Source: Treponema sp. (GTDB lineage Bacteria > Spirochaetota > Spirochaetia > Treponematales > Breznakiellaceae). From it: a stretch of 64,000 bases of DNA. The notes under the pieces were generated by a model. The model worked only from the letters and a program-made list of their open reading frames with translations. It did no database searches and was not told where the DNA came from. The stretch lies in the NCBI GenBank assembly GCA_009777735.1, contig WRLF01000005.1:1-64000 (forward strand), written 5' to 3'. Position 1 is the stretch's first letter. The number at the start of each line of letters is the position of its first letter. The position numbers and the translations under genes are program-made. Positions 53,301 through 60,053 of the stretch are shown in pieces.

Positions 53301-54029
53301 CGGGATCGCTGTGCCTATAAGAGTTGTCCCGTCTGACTGGAAGAGCGACAGTTCGCCCAGCCTTATGCCTTGCAGGTTTACGGTAATAACCGGGCCGGGG
53401 GCTGCGGTTCCCGGCTCAGGATCAAAATCGTCCAATGCGGTTTCAAGTTCATCAAGCGCCTCGGCTATCTCATCTTCAGTGGCGGCAGGATTGTTGTTCA
53501 CCGCTATTGCCGCTTGCAGCGCATCATTGAGGGCATCGTAGACTTCCTGGGTAACCCATAATTCGCTTGGTTCTTTACTCGAACCGTCTCCGTTGGGACA
53601 TGGGCTGGCGCTTCCAAAAATCGCTTGAGCTTCGGCTATTTTGGCGGCGAGTTCCTCTTTGGGGTTCGGCTGCATTTTGCCCGGCTGCAGGGCGTTGACT
53701 GCTGCGGTTAATAAGGTGAGCGCTTCATTGATTTCAATAATGGTGGAATCTGCGTCACCGTTGACTTCAATGGCATGTTCGAGCGCATCCAGGAAAGCTT
53801 CAATTTCGGCAGCTGAGCCCCAGTATTGGCTTGCGGGGATATCTTCGCCGTCATTGCTTTCATGAACATTAGCCGCTATATCCTGTGCGCTGCTTATGGC
53901 TGCGGCTAATTGCGCCCTGCCTCCCTGGTCTACATTAATATATTTTCCCATGGGGCATGCCAACAGCAGGGCTGCTGCAAGTAAGGGGATAAAAAACACT
54001 GTGGTTTTTCCATTTAAAATTTTGTTCAT
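50352..54029 (-). CDS. Multidomain lipoprotein: FIVAR, discoidin, SwmB-like and beta-helix domains
   Basis: 1225 aa. Lipobox 'LLLAC' gives Cys25. Two FIVAR-like segments ('SQYWGSAAEIEAFLDALEHA', 'ELWVTQEVYDALNDALQAA') span about 35-205. A beta-rich region leads to an F5/8 type C (discoidin) domain from about 320 to 480 ('FRAANAVNGNRAGDTDANRW', 'WMTSFSIEASDDGNTWV', 'ARYFRFSITGRNGSQ'). A third FIVAR-like stretch, an SwmB-like domain ('YTVELVFNEAVSSANPANGF'), the 'AGFYLNG' block and a beta-helix ('GGKLILNGGEIRKN') follow. The C-terminus is 'FVPNNWEN'. Discoidin domains bind glycans, which fits a glycan-receptor role. It stands alone, with its own terminator and an intact TTGCAC direct-repeat site upstream. 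Confidence 0.78.
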   Translation of the reverse strand: MNKILNGKTTVFFIPLLAAALLLACPMGKYINVDQGGRAQLAAAISSAQDIAANVHESNDGEDIPASQYWGSAAEIEAFLDALEHAIEVNGDADSTIIEINEALTLLTAAVNALQPGKMQPNPKEELAAKIAEAQAIFGSASPCPNGDGSSKEPSELWVTQEVYDALNDALQAAIAVNNNPAATEDEIAEALDELETALDDFDPEPGTAAPGPVITVNLQGIRLGELSLFQSDGTTLIGTAIPLTETTTNTSTNHTRASAYEVNISSSFIGQNIIVEQKFGAETERQTVSVTETGGTANINLVPAAPAYTNIAPWYSSVIATAATEHATNFRAANAVNGNRAGDTDANRWQTAAGSLPANNSPTPATNPIRLALEFAQPVPVNAAWIFASGATASWMTSFSIEASDDGNTWVMAHDETSRITVLPGPTNAGAIGYHFLFSQMHTARYFRFSITGRNGSQNNVGAYSIELYNANDRNPLREAVAAAKLNLASITETADNANDVLEGVWFVSAGARAAYTSAIDTADALAEKLTVTGGTAGSAGTYNAATLATESPTAAELSDALTVLSGATGTFNAAKRQGTWVTAGPIFASAQTILANANDKFTYTVELVFNEAVSSANPANGFSINFAGNVRRIDSAAISGSTVTFTLHPDDPIGQSGALTISYSPTTGSIVSATTSQGADPIANATITNNITNTDSPWITRASVTAANVIQVTFSEPVRIDTTKTGSFSVKVNNQPAVRVGQVSGNTAPILDRSMTTRTVSNATSAGGVYSNTWNLTVSGNAGFGEILRLALTDETVASDRGGNPLRGTMQEFIVRNLVSKTETNPSTAGFYLNGTPVDGFTASANNLLYQEAIDWLVANAATNIPTGTHGTTYTIVLGADQTFAGTESFSAAEFSVDTSSGNNVVRAPDRSFTIVLASAAGTGENVITVTGNGSALRIRNGITLIIEDNVAIEHENQGLTSGIPNNAALIMVADGGKLILNGGEIRKNFRRGEGAAGVDLWSGDGAVENGGEAYFIMNSGKVTGNNLDITSNHVCAAGIALFIKAFFVMHDGEVSNNAATLTSGLTTTTDPYSHAGGIAGFANASNAAGQQGRSNMYGVYMTGGAIQNNAVSGTVGTRTTHSAGGIAMRGTLQKTGGRIQGNTQSVSANGVKAHQIVMNRSNTNRQNNNALTLTQNDHLWKNGDMDDDFLLFAEGVRAVGGANNNNGGSINIPSFVPNNWEN

Positions 54030-54049
54030 AAAGGCCTCCTCGCATTAAT

Positions 54050-54104
54050 AAGATAACACGCCTGACACAGAAAGAAAGTGCAATCGTTCAGGTAAAGGTG
54101 CAAA
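54050..54104 (-). promoter_or_regulatory. Promoter and intact TTGCAC-N14-TTGCAC site of the 50352-54029 lipoprotein gene
   Basis: Half-sites TTGCAC occupy 54078-54083 and 54098-54103 (seen as GTGCAA on plus), a 20-bp direct repeat. The -35 TTTCTT (54072-54077) abuts the inner half-site and -10 TATCTT (54050-54055) follows 16 bp further. The predicted leader is short but includes GAGGAGG before the ATG. AraC-type proteins commonly bind direct repeats of about 20 bp beside the -35. Confidence 0.6.
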
Positions 54105-54131
54105 TCTTCAGCCATAGCATGCTTCCTTCGT

Positions 54132-55622
54132 TTACAGCGGACCCCGGTATTGGAGCAGGTCAAGTTTATCAAGCCGGTTCTGGTGAACAGTCAGCCGTTT
54201 GGCAAATTCATTAATATCCCTGTCTTTCCTGGCTGACCAAAGCGCTTCGCCGATGGCGCAGATACGGGGGAAAATCATATACTCGGCGATTTTTCCGGCG
54301 TAGATATTTTCGGCCCAGCAGTTTCCCTGGCCCCCCAGAACAAGCAAAGCGGCCTTTTCGTCCATTTCCGGCGTTACCGGGTTTAAGTTAAAACCCTGGG
54401 TAATGGTACCGATACCGAGCCTGCCTATTTCATCGGGCAGGTCCGCATGGCGGTAGTCCAGATAACAGCCGTTTGTTTGCGGCGACATGATAACACGGCG
54501 GCCCAGAGCGGCGGCTTTGCTGCCCCCCCCTTCGCCGCGCCAGGACTGGACAATAACATCGTCCGGCAGGGGGAATAACTCCGTGTTTTCAAGAATTTCG
54601 TCCCAGCCGATGGCGGCTTTTCCCCGTTTGCGGAGCATTTCGGCAAGGCGGGAAGTAATCCAGCTTTGCAGTTGCGGCGGCTCACTCAAGCCTAAGTCAG
54701 CCAGGCGTTTTTGGCATTTGGGGCATTTTTTCCAGTGGTTAAAGCGCACTTCATCACCGCCAATATGCACATACGCGGAAGGGAACAGTTCAGCCAATGT
54801 GTCAAAAACCGCCTCTGCCAGAGGAAATATGTCATCGTTGCCCGCACACAGTACATCTTCGAAAATGCCGCAGCGATCTTCTACCCGGTAGGGGCCTCCG
54901 GTACAGCCCAGACCGGGATATGCGGCTAAAATGGCACTGGCGTGCCCGGGAAGGTCTACTTCAGGTACCACTTCGATATGGCGTTCTGCGGCATACGAGA
55001 CAATGTCCCGGATTTCCGTTTCAGTGTAAAAACCGCCGACATAACGGTAAATGCGGTTGTCATATCGTTTTGAGCCAATTTCTGTCAGCAGTGGATATTG
55101 CTTGACCGGGAAACGCCAGCCCTGATCATCGGTCAGGTGCCAGTGAAAAATATTGATATGCTGTAGCGACAGCGCGTCCAGCAATTTTTTGATAAATTCG
55201 ACAGAGAAAAAATTCCGCGAACTGTCCAGCATCAGCCCCCGCCAGGAAAAGCGGGGTGCATCTTCAATGATGCCGCAGGGAATAACCAACTCTCCGTCAT
55301 GGTAACCCGAAAGAATAAGCTGCCGCAGAACCTGCAAGCCCCGGAAAGCTCCTGTTCCGCCTGCCGCGCTTATGCGGATTTCTTTTCCGGTAATTTCCAG
55401 CCGGTAAGCCTCCGCTCCCGCCGGACTGTCTGTTTTAAGCAGATGTATGTGCTCCGCGCCATTGGGATTGCCAAAAGTTTTAGCAATCTGTCCGGTAAAA
55501 ACCTGCGCTTCGCTGTGAAAATCCTGATCGCCTGCCGCAATGCGGGGGATTCCGGTACATTGAAAACTTCCCTGCCGGTACTGGATAGACTGCGGCTGGG
55601 GGATAATAGCATATTCTGTCAT
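54132..55622 (-). CDS. GH20 beta-N-acetylhexosaminidase
   Basis: 496 aa from the preferred start. An N-terminal GH20b domain (about 1-125) precedes the TIM barrel with 'WRGLMLDSSRNFFSVEFIKK', 'HINIFHWHLTDDQGWRF', 'VVPEVDLPGHASA', and 'YVHIGGDEVRFNHW', whose Asp-Glu pair (about 290-291) is the GH20 catalytic dyad. The C-terminal 'GGQGNCWAENI' forms part of the sugar pocket. It releases terminal GlcNAc or GalNAc. The frame is open to 55733, but that would read through a TTGCAC operator, so 'MTEYAIIPQ' at 55622 (or the ATG at 55625) is favoured. Neither has a clear RBS, and the mRNA may be almost leaderless. No convincing signal peptide remains with this start, which suggests a cytoplasmic enzyme. 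Confidence 0.9.
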   Translation of the reverse strand: MTEYAIIPQPQSIQYRQGSFQCTGIPRIAAGDQDFHSEAQVFTGQIAKTFGNPNGAEHIHLLKTDSPAGAEAYRLEITGKEIRISAAGGTGAFRGLQVLRQLILSGYHDGELVIPCGIIEDAPRFSWRGLMLDSSRNFFSVEFIKKLLDALSLQHINIFHWHLTDDQGWRFPVKQYPLLTEIGSKRYDNRIYRYVGGFYTETEIRDIVSYAAERHIEVVPEVDLPGHASAILAAYPGLGCTGGPYRVEDRCGIFEDVLCAGNDDIFPLAEAVFDTLAELFPSAYVHIGGDEVRFNHWKKCPKCQKRLADLGLSEPPQLQSWITSRLAEMLRKRGKAAIGWDEILENTELFPLPDDVIVQSWRGEGGGSKAAALGRRVIMSPQTNGCYLDYRHADLPDEIGRLGIGTITQGFNLNPVTPEMDEKAALLVLGGQGNCWAENIYAGKIAEYMIFPRICAIGEALWSARKDRDINEFAKRLTVHQNRLDKLDLLQYRGPL

Positions 55623-55631
55623 CATGAAAAC

Positions 55632-55687
55632 AGGATATAAAAAATATGGCATGAAAGAAAGTGCAATTGTTACGGTCAAGGTGCAAA
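55632..55687 (-). promoter_or_regulatory. Promoter and intact TTGCAC-N14-TTGCAC site between GH20 and GH95
   Basis: Two TTGCAC half-sites (55661-55666 and 55681-55686, minus strand) form a 20-bp direct repeat. The -35 TTTCTT (55655-55660) abuts the inner site and -10 TATCCT (55632-55637) follows after 17 bp. The half-sites and -35 match those upstream of the 54029 gene, with 'AAAGAAAGTGCAAT' shared by both. The same intergenic stretch may also serve the divergent GH95 gene. Confidence 0.6.
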
Positions 55688-55765
55688 ATTTATGCCAGAG
55701 TATGTTTTTTTTATGGAAATGATATATATTCATCTCAATATAAAACTTCCTGCAGGAGCGATACT

Positions 55766-58123
55766 ATGCACAAATTGTACAAACTCTGGTATGACAAACC
55801 GGCCCCCAACAGGGGCATTCCTCCCGATGACGAAAAAGGGAAAGACCCGGACTGGGAAGAATGGTCTCTGCCGCTGGGCGGCGGACATTTCGGTGTGAAT
55901 ATTTTCGGGCGTACCGATACGGAGCGGATGCAGGTTACCGAGGTTTCCCTGGCCAACCCCTATCCCCACGGTGTCAACAACTTTGCCGAAGTATATTTGG
56001 ATTTTGGGCATGACGAAGGCAGCGTATCAGAATATTACCGCGACCTGGTTCTTAACGATGCGACAGCCCATGTTAAGTACAACTTCCAGGGGATCAGCTA
56101 TGAGCGCGAGTACCTTACCTCTTACCCAGACGGGGTTTTGGCAGTCAAATTGACGGCCTCTGAAAAAGGCAGCCTTTCCTTTACTCTGCGCGCGCAAACA
56201 CCGTACCTTAAACCATTCGGGACAAACGGTACGAGCGGCAGAGGCATAGAGAACAATATCGGCAAAACCGGTGTTGTCGAAGCAAAAGGCAATACGATTA
56301 CTCTGTCAGGCGAAATGGAACACTACGGCATTTCGTATGAAGGTCAGATACAGGTAATCGCACAGGGCGGCAAACTCCAGGCCGTCGATGGAAGCATTAA
56401 GATTGAAGCCGCCGACAGCGTTGTTGTATTATTGGCGGCGGGCACGAATTATATCCTTGATGAACGAACGTATCTGGAAGAAGACCGCTTAAAAAAACTT
56501 GCAGGAAATGAACACCCGCACAAAAAGGTGACTGACACCATTTTAAAGGCTGCTGCACTGGGATATGAGGTTATCCGGCAGCGGCACATTGCCGATTACC
56601 GCGCTTTTTTTGACCGGATGCAGCTTGATCTGGGAGGCAGTCTTTCAGACAAGCCGACAGACCGGCTTTTGGAAGACTACAAGGCCGGGACTCTTGACCG
56701 CTATCTGGAAGAACTGTATTTCCAGTATGGCCGTTATCTGCTTATCGCTTCTTCCCGGAAAGGAACCCTGCCCGGCAACCTCCAGGGTCTGTGGAACCAG
56801 TATGACAGTTCGCCGTGGAGCGCGGGTTATTGGCATAATATTAATATCCAGATGAACTACTGGCCGGCCTTTACCACAAACCTTGCGGAAATGTTTGAAT
56901 CGTATGTCGCCATGAATAAAGCTTTTAGAAAATTAACATACCGCTTTGCCGACAATTACCTTGCCCATATCCGCATGGAATACCCCGATGTGGATTACGT
57001 TATCCCCATGGATCAGCCGGGTACAGGCAAAAACGGCTGGGCCATTGGCACAGGCGGCATGCCGTACACGATCCACAAACCTTGGCCGGGCGGCCATTCC
57101 GGCCCGGCAACGAATGCGCTGACTGCAAAGCTTTTTTGGGATTACTACGATTATACCCGCGATGCGGATATACTCAAGGAAACCGTATATCCGGTACTGT
57201 CCGGCGCGGCGGATTTTTTATCAAAAACCCTTATCAAAAAAGATGGCCTCCTGCTGGCGCATCCATCATCATCGCCGGAGCAGTGCATAGACAATGTGTA
57301 TCCCAATTACTATCAGACAAGCGGCTGCGCCTTTGACCAGCAGATGATCTACGAAAACCACAAAGACCTCATTGCCGCCGCCGAAATACTGGGCATAGAT
57401 GATGCCATTGTCCGCATTGTCAAAGAGCAGATTGATAAGCTCGATCCGGTTATTATCGGGGAAGACGGCCAGATAAAAGAATACCGCGAAGAGCGGCATT
57501 ACGGTGAAATTGGCGACCCGCATCACCGCCATATTTCTCATCTAAAAGGCCTGTTACCAGGCCAGACAATCAACTCAAGCAGGCCCGAATGGCTGCAGGC
57601 CGCTAAAGTGACCCTGACAATGCGGGGCGACAAATCTACCGGCTGGGCCATGGCATTCCGGCTATTGTGCTGGGCACGCGCACAGGACAGCGCAGGCGCT
57701 TACCGTATGTTCAAAACCCTGCTGCAGACCGGTACCCTGACGAATCTGTGGGATACCCATCCCCCGTTCCAGATTGACGGCAATTACGGCGGTACAGCCG
57801 GAGTTGCAGAGATGCTCCTGCAGAGCAACGGCAATATCATTGAGCCGCTGCCGGCGCTTCCCGCAGAATGGCCCTCGGGCAGTTTTAACGGCCTTGTTGC
57901 CAGGGGCAATGTTGTCATTGGCTGCGAATGGGAAAACGGCAGGCTGCGTACAATGACCCTAAGCCCCCGTGCGGGCGGTACATTCCGCATTAAGTATCCC
58001 GGCATTGGCACCGCCAGGGTAAGTACGCAGGACGGCGGCGGGGCAGGCGCACAGGCGGACGGCGGCGATTTGGTCATCAGCATGGAGAAAGGCGCGGTGT
58101 ATACTATAAAATTTGCCCTCTAA
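55766..58123 (+). CDS. GH95 alpha-L-fucosidase/alpha-L-galactosidase
   Basis: 785 aa. An N-terminal beta-sandwich ('WYDKPAPNRGIPPDDEKGKD', 'WSLPLGGGHFGVNIFG') leads to an (alpha/alpha)6 barrel with the GH95 hallmarks 'FQYGRYLLIASSRKGTLPGN', 'LQGLWNQYDSSPW', and 'HNINIQMNYWPAF', which holds the two asparagines that activate water in Bifidobacterium AfcA. Further on come 'AHPSSSPEQ' and 'HHRHISHLKGLLPG'. GH95 enzymes are inverting and mostly cleave alpha-1,2-fucose from H-antigen-like termini. Start 55766 has GCAGGAG 8 nt upstream. No signal peptide is seen. It is divergent from GH20, with a shared regulatory region, and convergent with the GH29 lipoprotein gene. Confidence 0.9.
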   Translation: MHKLYKLWYDKPAPNRGIPPDDEKGKDPDWEEWSLPLGGGHFGVNIFGRTDTERMQVTEVSLANPYPHGVNNFAEVYLDFGHDEGSVSEYYRDLVLNDATAHVKYNFQGISYEREYLTSYPDGVLAVKLTASEKGSLSFTLRAQTPYLKPFGTNGTSGRGIENNIGKTGVVEAKGNTITLSGEMEHYGISYEGQIQVIAQGGKLQAVDGSIKIEAADSVVVLLAAGTNYILDERTYLEEDRLKKLAGNEHPHKKVTDTILKAAALGYEVIRQRHIADYRAFFDRMQLDLGGSLSDKPTDRLLEDYKAGTLDRYLEELYFQYGRYLLIASSRKGTLPGNLQGLWNQYDSSPWSAGYWHNINIQMNYWPAFTTNLAEMFESYVAMNKAFRKLTYRFADNYLAHIRMEYPDVDYVIPMDQPGTGKNGWAIGTGGMPYTIHKPWPGGHSGPATNALTAKLFWDYYDYTRDADILKETVYPVLSGAADFLSKTLIKKDGLLLAHPSSSPEQCIDNVYPNYYQTSGCAFDQQMIYENHKDLIAAAEILGIDDAIVRIVKEQIDKLDPVIIGEDGQIKEYREERHYGEIGDPHHRHISHLKGLLPGQTINSSRPEWLQAAKVTLTMRGDKSTGWAMAFRLLCWARAQDSAGAYRMFKTLLQTGTLTNLWDTHPPFQIDGNYGGTAGVAEMLLQSNGNIIEPLPALPAEWPSGSFNGLVARGNVVIGCEWENGRLRTMTLSPRAGGTFRIKYPGIGTARVSTQDGGGAGAQADGGDLVISMEKGAVYTIKFAL

Positions 58124-58146
58124 GTGAAAAAACGCGCAATCTATTG

Positions 58147-60030
58147 TTAAATGTTTTTATCCAGATATGCTCCGGCAAAACGCAGGGTGGGGAACAGGCG
58201 GCTTTCCGTTATGTTGATCCGTATTGCATCGGCGTTAATCATGGGGAAGCGGCAAATCTTTTTCCACCCGACTGTTTCTGCGGCATAGTTGCCAAAGATT
58301 GAAGGGGGTGTATGGGGAAATACCGTGACCCATTCGCCGTTCGAGCGCACCTGGATATTAAACTGTTCAATCCTCTGGCTCTGGCGGATTTGTTCCTGTA
58401 ATACCACATGGGTAATGTCCTGTGCCTCCGGCAGGGTTATGGTGATAGTGGCAACTTCGCGCTCTCCTCTGGGGCGCCAGTAGCTTTCATCGTCAGTGAG
58501 GATGTTTGAGGCGGGGTGCATGGGATCGGCAGGCCCCGACATGGCGGTTACACCGGGAATGGCTAACAGGTTATCATCAAAAATATTCCGTATCGCAACG
58601 CCCATTGCCGCCAAATTAAGCTCTTCACGCGGGGAGAAGCGGCCTTCGCGGTTAGGCGGAATGTTCAAAAGCAGGGTGACATTGCCGCCGACCGAGCGCT
58701 CGTACATACTAAGTAGTTGCGCGGTCGAGTATGTAGCCCAGGGAGTGCCTGTCCGGTAAAACCACCGCGAGTGGGAACTATCGCTGGGCGGATTTGTTGG
58801 TGTGACGCTCCGTGTAATCGAAACATCCGCTTCGTAGGGGTACCAGATAAGGTTACGGAACTGGCTTATCATTTCACGCTTGCCAAAATCCGGATCGCGT
58901 CTGTTATAAGGCGGAGCATCAGGGTTTAACTGGGAAGCATCCGCGACAACACGGCCGTCGGCAAAGTTGGCAGGCAGGACGCTCCATTGAAAAGGCTGGA
59001 CTTCGGCATTTTCGTTGCCAATCCATCCGGCATCCGGTCCGGCGACGGTAATGACTGCCATAGGCTGCAATTCACGGATAGTCCGGTACCATGAGGAGTA
59101 ATCATAGTATTGCTGATAGTTTGTTGAAACATGTCCCTGTGCGCCGTCAATCCACCAGGCAAATATTTCGCCGCATTTATGGTTAAAGTGCAAATCCCAA
59201 TGCTCAAGGGAATCATCGTCGGAGTTATACTGGGGGCATCTGGTGTAATTACCATATCTGCCGTCCATTGTTTCCCGTATCTGTCTGCGGTATAGTTCAT
59301 TGTAATCAATGAGATGAAGGGGAGCATCTGGATCGGTAGACCCTCCCGTCGGCAGGACAACATTATTCCAGGGCGGAACATTGCCGAATTCCTGGGTGTG
59401 CCCATCGCCGGAAGACATGTATATGCCCATTTCAATCCTGCCCCTGGAAACAGATTTAGAAATTTCTCTCAGTACGTCAATCCCGCTGGATTCGGGGTGG
59501 TTAATGGCATAGTTATGTATCGCCGTCTCCCACATGGCAAAACCGTCGTGGTGTTTTGCGGTAACGATAACGCCCTTCATGCCGGCGCTCTTCATTGCCT
59601 CGACCCACTGGTCGGTGTTCAGGGCGGTGGGCCGGAACAATCTGGGGTGTTGATCTTCAATAATGTTATTCTGGGGATCTCTCGCTCCGGGGGCAGGGTT
59701 TGGGTGGCCGTGGCCCCATTCCACCCCGGTTGTTCCGGTATACGTATTGATGCCGTAGTGGATAAAGCCATAGAATTCAATGGCCTGCCAGCGGATCTGC
59801 CGCTCGTGGGGGCGTATCTGCACAAGCCGCCGGGCTTCCATCTGGTGATCACTCACCGTTGCTCCGGAGTTATCCACCTGTTCTTTCTCTGAATCAGTGA
59901 GGGCGCCGTCAATAAAACCTTTCCTGTATACTTCGGTAAACGCCTCTTGATCGCAGCCTTGAGAAAATACCATAAAAACCATAACGGCAGAACACGCCAA
60001 AACAACCGGCATACTGTTTTTTTTCACCAT
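58147..60030 (-). CDS. GH29 alpha-L-fucosidase lipoprotein with C-terminal discoidin-like domain
   Basis: 627 aa. The leader ends 'VFSQGC' (Cys26), so unlike the 16278 enzyme this one is exported and lipid-anchored. The GH29 domain shows 'FYGFIHYGINTYTG', 'GVIVTAKHHDGFAMW' and 'GEIFAWWIDGAQGH' (likely nucleophile Asp in 'WWIDG'), followed by 'VTLLLNIPPNREGRF'. A C-terminal F5/8-like sandwich starts near 'PASNILTDDESYWRPRG'. AGGAGA lies upstream of the ATG; the frame is open to 60168 inside the next gene, but that is not used. It lies 23 bp after a discoidin lipoprotein gene. It probably removes terminal fucose outside the cell. Confidence 0.9.
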   Translation of the reverse strand: MVKKNSMPVVLACSAVMVFMVFSQGCDQEAFTEVYRKGFIDGALTDSEKEQVDNSGATVSDHQMEARRLVQIRPHERQIRWQAIEFYGFIHYGINTYTGTTGVEWGHGHPNPAPGARDPQNNIIEDQHPRLFRPTALNTDQWVEAMKSAGMKGVIVTAKHHDGFAMWETAIHNYAINHPESSGIDVLREISKSVSRGRIEMGIYMSSGDGHTQEFGNVPPWNNVVLPTGGSTDPDAPLHLIDYNELYRRQIRETMDGRYGNYTRCPQYNSDDDSLEHWDLHFNHKCGEIFAWWIDGAQGHVSTNYQQYYDYSSWYRTIRELQPMAVITVAGPDAGWIGNENAEVQPFQWSVLPANFADGRVVADASQLNPDAPPYNRRDPDFGKREMISQFRNLIWYPYEADVSITRSVTPTNPPSDSSHSRWFYRTGTPWATYSTAQLLSMYERSVGGNVTLLLNIPPNREGRFSPREELNLAAMGVAIRNIFDDNLLAIPGVTAMSGPADPMHPASNILTDDESYWRPRGEREVATITITLPEAQDITHVVLQEQIRQSQRIEQFNIQVRSNGEWVTVFPHTPPSIFGNYAAETVGWKKICRFPMINADAIRINITESRLFPTLRFAGAYLDKNI

Positions 60031-60053
60031 ATTAAATCTCCTAAAAAATCGCG

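Noticed and set aside
55623-55733. Extended N-terminus for GH20
   Set aside because: It would translate through the TTGCAC operator and adds 37 residues without homology or an RBS.
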